Assembly: GCF_900156465.1 (NCBI RefSeq)
Contig: NZ_LT707064.1
Location: 966,001 to 1,030,000, forward strand
DNA from: Pseudomonas sp. 7SR1
GTDB taxonomy: Bacteria; Pseudomonadota; Gammaproteobacteria; Pseudomonadales; Pseudomonadaceae
DNA: 64,000 nucleotides
Direction of reading: 5' to 3'
Below are positions 1 through 10,241 of the stretch, piece after piece (the stretch's first letter is position 1; each line of letters begins with the position of its first letter). Under the pieces are notes generated by a model, which saw only the letters and a program-made list of their open reading frames with translations, searched no databases and was not told the DNA's origin. A program made the position numbers and the translations under genes.

Positions 1-400
1 CGTGAGCCGAGGTGGGATCGGTTTCGGGGGGATTGGGGGTTACTTTGAACATGATGAGGCTCCCTTATGTAGTGGAGCCGCCATTTCCCGTTTCCAGGCG
101 AGAGGGTGGCAGCTATGCGCGGGCTGGAAAACCGGAGTGCGGAGCAAACCCGGCAGACTCGAAAGTCTCCCGCGCACAGCCGCCATGAAGCAGAACTGCA
201 CACGCAAAAAAGCGATGCAGTATCTCATGTGGCGCGCTGTTGCATCCTCACTTATCGGGTTTCCAGGCCCGGTCGCTGAATTGCAGCGACCGAAAAAGGT
301 TAGCGAGTCCCCTTCCCACCCGGCAACCGCCAGAGATCGTCGGAAAAATCTGCCTGAATGTCCGACCTTTCCCACAGATTTAGGGTCGACTGTAAAGCCG

Positions 401-426
401 CCATCGCGAGCAAGCTCGCTCCCACA
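401..426. repeat. Single REP element
   Basis: The stretch reads ATCGCGAGCAAGCTCGCTCC, the Pseudomonas REP core, on the plus strand. It is a lone copy within the repeat-rich region and has no inverted partner nearby. Confidence 0.75.
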
Positions 427-474
427 GTTGGATTGGGTATGGCCAGAGAAACTGGTCGGCCGTCAGGCCGACTC

Positions 475-504
475 GCTTTGGCTTTGGCTTTGGCTTTGGC
501 TTTT
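475..504. repeat. GCTTTG hexamer tandem repeat
   Basis: Four exact GCTTTG units (475-498) are followed by a GCTTTT unit. The unit is six bases long, so any overlapping frame would stay open if the copy number changed, but no gene is supported here. Confidence 0.8.
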
Positions 505-786
505 GATCTTAGACGCCCCATTAACCACAAGGGCCGAGCGCAGGCGTTGCGTAGTGGGCATCCCGGCATGGATGCCGGGATAGCCGCGCTGGGCCATGGA
601 TGGCCCTTCGCGGCGGGCCCACGGAGCAATGCCTGCGCTCGGGAACACCTCGCCTTGGCGAGGTGCCCAGTGGTGGGGCAAAGACCTTTTGGTTACTTTT
701 GGGGCGTTTGCCAAAAGTAACCCGCCGTAAGGGCGGAACCGTAAGTGGCCGTTACCGCAACAATGGATATGTACCCAGTCAACAGT

Positions 787-1602
787 TCAATACCCCTGAG
801 CCCCATAATCAACCACAAACTCAAACCCAACCACCCGCTCAACCCCCGTCTCCAACCGCCCATCCGGCCAAAGCCGCAACCACCGATACCCGGGCGCCTG
901 CTCACCGACGGCAAAATCCTCACTCCCCGGCTCGAACTGAATGCAAGTCGAAGGCGAAGCCAACAACCGCACCCCATTGCGCTCCCGGTCGATCTCCTGG
1001 TGCACATGCCCCCAAAGCACTGCCCGCACCTGAGGAAACCGATCCAGCACCGCAAACAGCGCCTCGGGATTGCGCAACCCGATAGGCTCCATCCACGGGC
1101 AGCCAATCGACACCGGATGATGATGCAGGCACACCAGGTGATGGCGCTCCGGCGCTTCGCTCAAGGCATTGGCCAGCAGGATCAATTGTTCTTCTGCCAG
1201 GAAGCCAGGCACCGAGCCCGGCACCGCGGAGTCCAGCATCGTGATTCGCCAGTTGCCGATATCCACCACCGGATCGAGCAAAGTGCTCTGCACCGCCGCC
1301 TGGAGCATGACCTGCGGTTCGTCATGGTTACCCGGGATCCAGCGCGCCGGGGCATCGATTCGCCCGCTCAGGCGCCGGAATGCCTCGTAGGATTGCAGTG
1401 TCCCGTCCTGGGACAGGTCGCCCGTGGCAAGCATCAGGTCGACGTCCGGCTGCTGCCTGAGTACCAGGTCAATCACCGCTTGCAGGCTGTCACGGGTGTT
1501 CATGCCCAACAGGAGGCCGTCAGACTCGGCGAACAGGTGACTGTCGGACAGCTGGACCAGCAACGCCGCATCGGCGGTGGTCAAGGTGGATACGCTCGGC
1601 AA
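787..1602 (-). CDS. cpdA: 3',5'-cyclic-AMP phosphodiesterase CpdA
   Basis: This class III cyclic nucleotide phosphodiesterase hydrolyses cAMP to AMP and so damps cAMP-CRP/Vfr signalling in the cytoplasm. The metallophosphoesterase motifs appear in order: DSHLF near the N terminus, GDLSQDG, GNHDE, HHHPVSIG and GHVHQE, which supply the dinuclear metal ligands. I chose a TTG start at 1602, giving 271 aa (E. coli CpdA is about 275). The minus strand has a GGGAG ribosome site eight bases before it, whereas the in-frame ATG at 1632 has none. It is the last gene of the set nudF, DUF1249 gene, cpdA, as in PAO1. Confidence 0.93.
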   Translation of the reverse strand: MPSVSTLTTADAALLVQLSDSHLFAESDGLLLGMNTRDSLQAVIDLVLRQQPDVDLMLATGDLSQDGTLQSYEAFRRLSGRIDAPARWIPGNHDEPQVMLQAAVQSTLLDPVVDIGNWRITMLDSAVPGSVPGFLAEEQLILLANALSEAPERHHLVCLHHHPVSIGCPWMEPIGLRNPEALFAVLDRFPQVRAVLWGHVHQEIDRERNGVRLLASPSTCIQFEPGSEDFAVGEQAPGYRWLRLWPDGRLETGVERVVGFEFVVDYGAQGY

Positions 1603-1699
1603 ATCGCTCGCTCCCAGGCGCGATGACGCCATTGGCTGAAGTCGCAATTATGCTGGGGATGATCGAAAGGGGAAACCCGCGAACCGGAACCGGTTCACA

Positions 1700-2152
1700 C
1701 TAGCGAACGACTTCGAACTCGTGCCCCAGCGCCAGGCAATGACTCAGCCACTCTCCCAGGAACAGGTTCAACTGGGCTTTCTCGTCCGGCTGGTGCATTG
1801 AGGCATTGGGATAAGGATAGATGCCACGGAAGCGTCTTGCATGTTCGGCGCTGACGACTTCGGCCATGCGGGCATCGTGGTAGACCTGGACTTCCAGCTG
1901 CGGCACCGGCAGCCAGGGCAGGCTGTGCTCCTGGCGCACTTGCAGCGTGGTGGTATAGGGGCAGGTCTGCAGCACTTCGAGGGCCAGCACGCCGAGCATC
2001 TGGTCGCCATGGGTCACGGCGATGCGGCGCGGCGCCGGATCGTTGCGCATGTCCGGCAACAAGCGCATCAGGCGGGCATAGTTGGCCTCACAGGCCGCCT
2101 GCAAGCCCACCAGATCGACGCGATAGCGATCGCGTAGCTTGTTCAGGACCAT
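1700..2152 (-). CDS. DUF1249 family protein (YqiB-like)
   Basis: This 150-aa soluble protein matches the DUF1249/YqiB family, usually encoded between nudF and cpdA in gammaproteobacteria. The conserved C-terminal half with YPNASMHQPDEKAQLN is clear. It has no signal peptide or membrane segment and no known catalytic motif. Its start lies inside the end of nudF (10-bp overlap), which suggests translational coupling. The molecular function of the family is unknown to me. Confidence 0.9.
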   Translation of the reverse strand: MVLNKLRDRYRVDLVGLQAACEANYARLMRLLPDMRNDPAPRRIAVTHGDQMLGVLALEVLQTCPYTTTLQVRQEHSLPWLPVPQLEVQVYHDARMAEVVSAEHARRFRGIYPYPNASMHQPDEKAQLNLFLGEWLSHCLALGHEFEVVR

Positions 2153-2760
2153 AGCCCCCTCACTTCATCGCGGTTCAAGGCCAGCCACTGCAAGGCAATG
2201 ATGCTGGCCGCGTTGCAGATACGTCCGTCGCGCACCGCCTGCAAGGCATCTTCGTAAGCCCAGACCTTCACACGAATGTCTTCGGCCTCTTCCACAAGCC
2301 CGTGCAGGCCGCCTGCCCCCGTGCTGTCGCAACGCCCCAGGTAGAGATGCACGAATTCATTGCTGCCGCCCGGCGATGGGAAATACTTGGTCATCGGCCA
2401 CAGCGCGGCGAATACGAGCCCAGCTTCCTCCTGCGCTTCGCGATGAGCAACTTCTTCCGGTTGTTCGTCCTTGTCGATCAGGCCGGCCACCAGTTCCACC
2501 AGCCACGGGTTGACCGTCTTGCCCATGGCGCCCACGCGAAACTGCTCGATGAGCACCACTTCGTCGCGCTGCGGGTCATAGGGCAACACGCACACCGCGT
2601 CATGGCGCACGAACAGCTCACGACTGATTTCACGGCTCATGCCCCCAGCGAACAGCTCATGGCGCAGGTGAACGCGATCGAGCTTGTAGAAACCCTGGAA
2701 GCAGCTTTCGCGCTTGACGATGTCCACGGCGGTCGGTGTGGCGTTGGCGAAATCAGTCAT
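2143..2760 (-). CDS. nudF: ADP-ribose pyrophosphatase, Nudix family
   Basis: NudF cleaves ADP-ribose to AMP and ribose-5-phosphate in the cytoplasm. The 205-aa product has a perfect Nudix box at residues 93-115: G, five residues, E, seven residues, then REAQEEAGL, which supplies the Mg2+-binding glutamates. The start at 2760 gives an N terminus beginning MTDFANATPT; an upstream in-frame ATG at 2799 would add 13 atypical residues. It is the first gene of the nudF-DUF1249-cpdA set. The 214-bp gap upstream (2761-2974) separates it from a divergent lipoprotein gene and must hold both promoters, but I cannot pick them out. Confidence 0.94.
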   Translation of the reverse strand: MTDFANATPTAVDIVKRESCFQGFYKLDRVHLRHELFAGGMSREISRELFVRHDAVCVLPYDPQRDEVVLIEQFRVGAMGKTVNPWLVELVAGLIDKDEQPEEVAHREAQEEAGLVFAALWPMTKYFPSPGGSNEFVHLYLGRCDSTGAGGLHGLVEEAEDIRVKVWAYEDALQAVRDGRICNAASIIALQWLALNRDEVRGLWS

Positions 2761-2974
2761 GACAGTCCTCGTATGGAGCAGATCGATGCGAGGTTCCAAC
2801 CTCGACTTCGCGCCATCCTAACGCGCCCGTACCGTTTGATGCAGCCCCTTTCCACTGATCGGGATAGACGGCAGGGGATGAAAGAATTCTAATGAGTTTA
2901 GTGGCGAACTGATTGCCCCGCAGACAGTCGAAGCGGGGAGCTTTTCGCCTTTCCCTGTTTCATGAAGGACACCC

Positions 2975-3721
2975 ATGTCGCTTTTCAAAACCGTTTCAGT
3001 GGCCCTCGTCGCCCTGACCCTGGGCGCTTGCCAAAGCCTGTTCCAGCCCAATTACCGCGCACCGCTGGAAACCACCCGCGATGCCTCGGAACAGTTGCAA
3101 CCCGGTTGTGCCAGTGCCGACTGCCCCTTGGTGAACATCGACACCCTGCATTTTCCCGCCGAGCCGGCACTGGACGGCATCGTCGAAAAACGCTTGCTGC
3201 AAATGACCCGCACCGCACCCGACGCCCCGGTGGCGCCGACATTGGCCGCCTACCGCGACCAGTTCCTGCGCAGCGCCGCCCCTGGCAGCAGCAGTTATCT
3301 GCAGGCCAAGGTACGGGAGCAACATGACGGCCTGGTGATCATCGAACTGTCCAGCTACCTGGATACCGGCGGTGAACACGGGACACCCGGACGCGGCTTC
3401 ATCAACTATTCGCGCCAGCAGAACAAGGTGCTGACCCTGTCCGACATGCTGCTGCCGGGCCAGGAGGACGCCTTCTGGAAAGCTGTCCAGGTCGCCCATA
3501 ACAGTTGGTTGATCAGCACCAAGCTGGATCAGGAGCCGGAATTCATCAAGCAGTGGCCCTTCAAGAAAACCCCGAACGTGGCGCTGACCTACGGCGGGGT
3601 GATCCTCAAGTACGAAACGAGCACCATCGCGCCCTACGCCCTGGGCCACATCGAACTGAAGATCCCCTACCCGCGCCTCAACGGCATTCTCAAGCCCGAG
3701 CTGTTTCCCGGCCGTAGCTGA
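2975..3721 (+). CDS. DUF3298 (RsiV-like) lipoprotein
   Basis: This 248-aa protein starts with a short hydrophobic signal ending in a lipobox, LGAC, with the lipidated cysteine at residue 19. The mature part resembles the DUF3298/RsiV-type periplasmic domain, with the typical DTGGEHG and FINYSR segments. No enzyme function is evident. The serine after the lipobox cysteine is not the Asp+2 inner-membrane retention signal, so outer-membrane sorting is likely. Its position between nudF and the thiC region matches PA4972. Its 3' end overlaps the end of the convergent cytX gene by 32 bp. Confidence 0.85.
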   Translation: MSLFKTVSVALVALTLGACQSLFQPNYRAPLETTRDASEQLQPGCASADCPLVNIDTLHFPAEPALDGIVEKRLLQMTRTAPDAPVAPTLAAYRDQFLRSAAPGSSSYLQAKVREQHDGLVIIELSSYLDTGGEHGTPGRGFINYSRQQNKVLTLSDMLLPGQEDAFWKAVQVAHNSWLISTKLDQEPEFIKQWPFKKTPNVALTYGGVILKYETSTIAPYALGHIELKIPYPRLNGILKPELFPGRS

Positions 3722-4982
3722 ACGCCCGGCCCAGCATCAGTTGCAGCGCCCCTGCCACGATCAGCGATGGCAGGGTCGCGCCGAAATCCGGGTAGAAGTG
3801 GGCGAGCACATGATAGGTGCTCACCCCGCCCAGCCACGCCAACAACGCCGGCCAGCGCAATGCGGCCGACATTACCTGGCTGCTGCGCCTGCGCAGGATG
3901 AAATGATCCACCAGCACCACGCCGAACAGCGGCGCGAACACCGAGCCGATCAGCAGCAGGAAGTTCTGGTACTGCGCCAAGGGCGCGAAGCAGGCGATCA
4001 ATGTGCAGATGACACCGATGGCCAAGGCCAGGTGCTCGACCTTCAACCCCGACAACATGCCACTGGAAACCGCGGCCGAGTGAATATCGGCGAAAGCGTT
4101 TTCCGACTCGTCCAGCAGGATCAACAGCAGCGGGATGCCCAATCCGGCGCCTGCCAGGGCCAATAGCAATGCATTGACTTCGCCGCTCGGCGCAAAGGCC
4201 AGGGTGTAGGCCACGCCCAGGCTCATCAGCCAGCAGTTACCCATGAAAAACCCCAGGGCGGTGCCGCCGAAGACGTTCCTGGCGCACTTGCCGAAACGTG
4301 AGTAGTCGGCGATCAGCGGCAGCCACGACAACGGTATGGCGATCGCGATGTCGAATCCCACCGCCAGCGGCATCGAGCCGTCGCCCGCCTGGGCCCACAG
4401 CGCCGCCAGGTCAGCCTTGGCGAACAGGTTCCAGGTCAGCCACAGGCAAGCCCCCAGCAGCAGCCAGATGCCCCATTTGCGCAGCACCTTGCGCACGAAT
4501 GTCAGCGGTCCGCTCACCGCAAGCAAGGTCGCCAGGGCGCCGAAGAACAATGTCCACAGCAAAGGGCTCGCACCCAGGCTGCCCTCGCTGAAGGCCCGTG
4601 CGCCAAGCAGGCTGGCCGCATCGCGCATGACGATGATTTCGAACGAGCCCCAGCCAATCAGTTGCAACAGGTTCAACACCGCCGGCACGCTCGCGCCCCT
4701 GCCACCCAGGCTGAGCCTGAGCGCCGCCATGGCCGACAGGCCGGTGTCGCTGCCGATCACGCCAACGGCCGCCAATAGCAGGACACCCACCAATGTGCCG
4801 AGGAAAATCGCCAGCAACGAACCGCTCAGCCCAAGGCCCGGCGCGAGCAAGGCACCGACCTGCAAGACCATCAGGCCGATGCCGAGGGAGAACCACAGGG
4901 AAAACAGGTCGCGGGCGCCGAAGACACGTTTGTCCAGGGGGACTGCGGTATCCGGGGAGTAGGTGCTGGGTTGGATGTTCAC
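3690..4982 (-). CDS. cytX: NCS1-family permease, putative hydroxymethylpyrimidine transporter CytX
   Basis: A 430-aa inner-membrane protein with about twelve hydrophobic segments. It resembles the nucleobase:cation symporter-1 (CodB-like) family, with the LSWLPLIADYSRF segment typical of that family. CytX members import the thiamine precursor hydroxymethylpyrimidine; I prefer this to a plain cytosine permease because the gene lies on the same strand downstream of thiC, the HMP-P synthase gene. No TPP riboswitch is visible in its own 124-bp leader, which holds a REP and then an IS element. Expression may therefore have depended on thiC read-through. Confidence 0.75.
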   Translation of the reverse strand: MNIQPSTYSPDTAVPLDKRVFGARDLFSLWFSLGIGLMVLQVGALLAPGLGLSGSLLAIFLGTLVGVLLLAAVGVIGSDTGLSAMAALRLSLGGRGASVPAVLNLLQLIGWGSFEIIVMRDAASLLGARAFSEGSLGASPLLWTLFFGALATLLAVSGPLTFVRKVLRKWGIWLLLGACLWLTWNLFAKADLAALWAQAGDGSMPLAVGFDIAIAIPLSWLPLIADYSRFGKCARNVFGGTALGFFMGNCWLMSLGVAYTLAFAPSGEVNALLLALAGAGLGIPLLLILLDESENAFADIHSAAVSSGMLSGLKVEHLALAIGVICTLIACFAPLAQYQNFLLLIGSVFAPLFGVVLVDHFILRRRSSQVMSAALRWPALLAWLGGVSTYHVLAHFYPDFGATLPSLIVAGALQLMLGRAFSYGRETARA

Positions 4983-5018
4983 GAGTGTTATCTCAGAGGA
5001 GTATTTGTTGTTTTGGGG

Positions 5019-5106
5019 CCGCTATCGCGAGCAAGCTCGCTCCCACAAGGGATCACAGGCGCACACAGACTTTGTGTTCACAGCAGATCCCCTGTGGGAG
5101 CGAGTT
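5019..5106. repeat. REP pair, second arm split by the IS element
   Basis: An inverted REP arm at 5019-5047 is followed by its partner TGTGGGAGCGAGTT (5093-5106), which stops at the IS boundary. The missing half, GTTTGCTCGCGATG, is found on the other side from 6350. Joining the two restores a normal REP. Confidence 0.85.
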
Positions 5107-5142
5107 TGAACTGGTCAAGTAATCTTGGACACCAGTTAAGGC

Positions 5143-5979
5143 TTACGCCGCCAGCCGTTCTTTGGCGACCGGTGACCGATAGTCGTTGTAGCTATGAGGC
5201 CTGACGGTGTTGTAGCGCGATACATAGCGCTGCACATCCGCTCGGGCTTCATGCTCGGATTCGTAGCCTGTTTCGGGTACCCACTCTGATTTCAGACTTC
5301 CAAAGAAACGCTCCATTGGGGCGTTGTCCCAGCATTCGCCTTTACGACTCATGCTCTGCTGTAGCCCGTGTTCCATCAGTACATTCCTGAATTTATGGCT
5401 GGTGTACTGGCAACCCTGGTCGGAGTGAAACAGCACGTTTGCAGGGCGACGGCGCACTTCAACCGCCATTCGTAGAGCTTCGCAGGTCAACGTGGCATCG
5501 GAGATCATCGAAAACGCCCAACCCACCACCCGGCGAGCATACAAATCCAGAACCGCCGCGAAGTACAGCCATCGCTTGCCCACCTTGATGTACGTCACGT
5601 CTCCACACCACACCTGATTAACCGCCGTCACATCAAACTTGCGCTTGAGTATGTGTGGCGCCACCAGCGCTTCCACCCCTGGTGACTTGTACTTATGACG
5701 CCTGCGCTGACGACTGACAATGCCTGCCTCTCGCATCAAACTGCGAGCCATAAACCGCCCGACACTGTGTCCGCTGGCTTGCAACTGCTTGGCCAAGGTG
5801 CGGGCCCCCGCCGACTCTCTCGACGCCTTGTGATGCTTGACCAGCACGGCCTTGAGCTTTTCTCGCCGAGGATTCACTTTGTCTTGGCGCTGACGCCAGG
5901 CGTAAAAGCTGCTGCGGTTGATGCCAAGCACCCGACAGCACTCATTGACGCCGTATTGCTCGCCCAGCTCACAGATCAA
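5143..5979 (-). CDS. IS3-family transposase OrfB (DDE integrase domain)
   Basis: OrfB (278 aa if read from the TTG at 5979) carries the rve integrase core. The DDE triad is visible: Asp in CGDVTYIKV, Asp in FHSDQGCQYTS and Glu in DNAPMERFFGSLKSE. The N-terminal HTH_21-like part includes SRESAGARTLAKQL. It is probably made mainly as an OrfAB fusion by -1 frameshifting at the A AAA AAG heptamer in orfA, as in other IS3 elements. The -1 frame runs open from that heptamer into orfB. Confidence 0.93.
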   Translation of the reverse strand: MICELGEQYGVNECCRVLGINRSSFYAWRQRQDKVNPRREKLKAVLVKHHKASRESAGARTLAKQLQASGHSVGRFMARSLMREAGIVSRQRRRHKYKSPGVEALVAPHILKRKFDVTAVNQVWCGDVTYIKVGKRWLYFAAVLDLYARRVVGWAFSMISDATLTCEALRMAVEVRRRPANVLFHSDQGCQYTSHKFRNVLMEHGLQQSMSRKGECWDNAPMERFFGSLKSEWVPETGYESEHEARADVQRYVSRYNTVRPHSYNDYRSPVAKERLAA

Positions 5980-6284
5980 CGAGAGTGATCTTTGGCGTCC
6001 AAAAGCAGGAGAGCACTGGCCTTTTTTAGGATTTCGATATCCCGATCCTTTTGCCGCAGCAACGCTTTGAGCTCCTGGATCTCACGTTGATCGGCGGTAA
6101 TCGCTTTGGCCCCTGCCGGCGTTGAACCTTGGCGTTCCTGACGAACCTGATCGACCCAACGGCGCAAGGCTGTAGGGCCAATATCCAAACCGACACAGAC
6201 CTCAGGTACCGATTGCCCCTCGTCCAGCACCATGCTGGCGGCCTTGAGTTTGAACTCTCTCGAATAGGATTTACGCATAGCCAA
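5976..6284 (-). CDS. IS3-family transposase OrfA (helix-turn-helix)
   Basis: This 102-aa protein begins RKSYSREFKLKAASMVLDEG, a typical HTH_8/HTH_Tnp_1 start. It ends in a leucine-rich coiled coil (EIQELKALLRQKDRDIEILK) used for multimerisation and binding the terminal repeats. Its stop overlaps the orfB start by 4 bp. The in-phase CTA AAA AAG codons near its end form the frameshift site. Confidence 0.93.
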   Translation of the reverse strand: MAMRKSYSREFKLKAASMVLDEGQSVPEVCVGLDIGPTALRRWVDQVRQERQGSTPAGAKAITADQREIQELKALLRQKDRDIEILKKASALLLLDAKDHSR

Positions 6285-6396
6285 ACACCTCAGATTTGGG
6301 CGCTATCATAGCGCCCGATTGAGGTGTCCAAAATCATTAGGCCAGTTCAGTTTGCTCGCGATGAGGGCAGTGAAAACACCGCCCCCTCGGCTCACA

Positions 6397-8560
<2,164 letters not shown>

Positions 8561-8717
8561 AGAACCCGGCCAGTCTAGACACAACCACTACAGAACGCCA
8601 TGGCTACGGTAAAAGGCTTGATGAATGGCGCATATACAGGATTGTTGCCATGCCCCGGCGCAACTACACTCGCTACGCCGCGCCTTCGTGCGCACTCATT
8701 CGTCTAGGGATCGTCTC

Positions 8718-10157
8718 ATGCTGCGCAAACTCTCACTGGCCCTTGCCGTGTCTTGTGCGTCCAATGGAATGGCTTGGGCTGCCGAAGCGCCCTTATCGAC
8801 CAGAACCGACCTGGTGAGCGTGTACCAGGAAGCGGTGGACAACAACGCCGACCTGGCCGCTGCCCGCGCCCAGTACGGCGCCCAGAAGGAAGTGGTGCCC
8901 CAGGCCCGCGCCGGATTGCTGCCCAACCTTTCCGGCGGGGCCGAGGTGGCCAACGTGCGCACCGACATCGATGAGCCTGCCGCCATTGCCAACCGCAGTG
9001 CGCGTTCATACCAGGCCACATTGTCCCAACCGCTGTTCCGTGCCGACCGCTGGTTTCAATTCCAGGCTGCCAAGTCGGTGAACGAGCAGGCGGCACTGCA
9101 ACTGTCGGCCACCGAACAGAACCTGATCCTGCAAAGCGCCGAGAGTTACTTCAATGTGCTGCGCAGTCAGGACAACCTGGCGTCGACCAAGGCTGAAGAA
9201 GCCGCGTTCAAGCGCCAGCTCGACCAATCCAACGAGCGCTTCGACGTGGGCCTGTCGGACAAGACCGACGTGCTGCAATCCCAGGCCAGCTACGACACCG
9301 CGCGGGCCAACCGGATCCTCGCCCAACGCCAGGTCGAGGATGCCTTCGAAGCCCTGATCACCTTGACCAACCGCCAGTACAACTCGATCCAGGGCATCGT
9401 CCACACACTACCGATCCTGCCGCCGGCGCCGAACGATGCCAAGGCCTGGGTGGACACCGCCGCCCGGCAGAACCTCAACCTGCTGGCCAGCAACTACGCC
9501 GTCACGGCGGCCGAAGACACCCTGCGCCAGCGCAAGGCCGGCCACGCCCCGACCCTCGATGCCGTGGCGAGGTATGAGAAAGGTGACAACGACGCGCTGG
9601 GGTTCAGCAACCCGAACGCGATTGGCCGTCCATACGGGGGCGATGTCGAGCAGCGCACCCTGGCCCTGCAGTTGAACATTCCGATCTACAGCGGCGGGTT
9701 GACCACCTCCCAGGTCCGCGAGTCCTACTCGCAGTTGACCCAGACCGAGCAGCAGCGCGAAGGCCTGCGCCGGCAGGTGGTGGAAAACACCCGTAACCTG
9801 CATCGCGCGGTGAACACCGACGTGGAACAGGTCCAGGCACGGCGCCAGTCGATCATTTCCAACCAGAGCGCGGTGGAGGCCACGGAGATCGGTTACCAGG
9901 TGGGCACCCGCAATATCGTCGATGTGCTGGATGCCCAGCGCCAGCTGTACACCTCGGTGCGCAACTACAACAACGCCCGCTACGACTACATTCTCGACAA
10001 CCTGCGCCTCAAGCAGGCCGCCGGCACCCTGAGCCCGGCCGACCTGCAGGACCTGTCGCGCTACCTCAAGCCTGATTACAACCCGGACAAGGATTTCCTG
10101 CCACCGGACCTGGCGCAGGCCGCGGCGGAGCAACTGCGCTCACGGCCGGCGCAGTAG
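8718..10157 (+). CDS. tolC: TolC family outer-membrane channel protein
   Basis: A 479-aa outer-membrane efflux protein of the TolC type I secretion outer-membrane family (PA4974-like). It has a Sec signal peptide with likely cleavage after AWA at residue 21, then two repeats of long alpha-helical segments. The repeat motifs LRSQDNLASTKAEE and NIVDVLDAQRQLYTSVRNYN are characteristic. It would supply the periplasm-spanning exit duct for an inner-membrane pump or ABC exporter; no partner is encoded next to it. The start at 8718 is chosen because the signal peptide begins there. The gene diverges from thiC. Confidence 0.9.
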   Translation: MLRKLSLALAVSCASNGMAWAAEAPLSTRTDLVSVYQEAVDNNADLAAARAQYGAQKEVVPQARAGLLPNLSGGAEVANVRTDIDEPAAIANRSARSYQATLSQPLFRADRWFQFQAAKSVNEQAALQLSATEQNLILQSAESYFNVLRSQDNLASTKAEEAAFKRQLDQSNERFDVGLSDKTDVLQSQASYDTARANRILAQRQVEDAFEALITLTNRQYNSIQGIVHTLPILPPAPNDAKAWVDTAARQNLNLLASNYAVTAAEDTLRQRKAGHAPTLDAVARYEKGDNDALGFSNPNAIGRPYGGDVEQRTLALQLNIPIYSGGLTTSQVRESYSQLTQTEQQREGLRRQVVENTRNLHRAVNTDVEQVQARRQSIISNQSAVEATEIGYQVGTRNIVDVLDAQRQLYTSVRNYNNARYDYILDNLRLKQAAGTLSPADLQDLSRYLKPDYNPDKDFLPPDLAQAAAEQLRSRPAQ

Positions 10158-10182
10158 CCCACGGATCTCGCGGCAGCTACCC

Positions 10183-10214
10183 CTGTGGCGAGGAGATTTA
10201 TCCCCTCGCCACAG
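10183..10214. terminator. Palindrome between convergent tolC and waaA
   Basis: CTGTGGCGAGGAGA and TCCCCTCGCCACAG form 14-base arms around TTTA, with one G-A mismatch. It lies between two convergent genes, so a bidirectional terminator role is plausible. There is only a short T-rich stretch afterwards. The same core recurs between Pseudomonas genes and could equally be a REP-like repeat. Confidence 0.55.
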
Positions 10215-10241
10215 ATATTTTCTCTTGCCACACAGCAATCA

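Larger units (their letters stand above)
1..786. repeat. Gene-free, hairpin-rich repeat region downstream of cpdA
   Basis: No open frame here resembles a protein I recognise, and frames on both strands overlap with no ribosome-site support. The right half (about 540-740) is a stack of perfect inverted repeats: 10-bp arms at 560-569/572-581, 9-bp arms at 646-654/657-665, 12-bp arms at 691-702/711-722 and 6-bp arms at 721-726/731-736. A REP core lies at 401-426 and a hexamer repeat at 475-504. From memory, blocks ending in the TTTTGG...CCAAAAGTAACC hairpin recur between genes in P. fluorescens-group genomes. The left 330 bases show nothing I can assign. In PAO1 the yqiA-like gene and parE follow cpdA; here they may lie beyond the window. 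Confidence 0.6.
5107..6349 (-). mobile_element. Complete IS3-family insertion sequence (1243 bp)
   Basis: The element is bounded by imperfect 27-bp terminal inverted repeats, TGAACTGG...GGACACC at 5107-5133 and its complement at 6323-6349. It is flanked by a 3-bp direct repeat GTT (5104-5106 and 6350-6352). It carries overlapping orfA and orfB with an A AAA AAG slippery heptamer (minus strand, 6027-6021). All parts look intact, so it may be active or recently inserted. It sits inside a REP between thiC and cytX. Confidence 0.95.

Noticed and set aside
475..504. Possible CRISPR-like array
   Set aside because: The units are 6-base tandem repeats with no spacers.
2..720. Overlapping frames in the repeat block at the window start
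   Set aside because: They are formed by inverted repeats and a hexamer array, lack ribosome sites and resemble no protein family I know.
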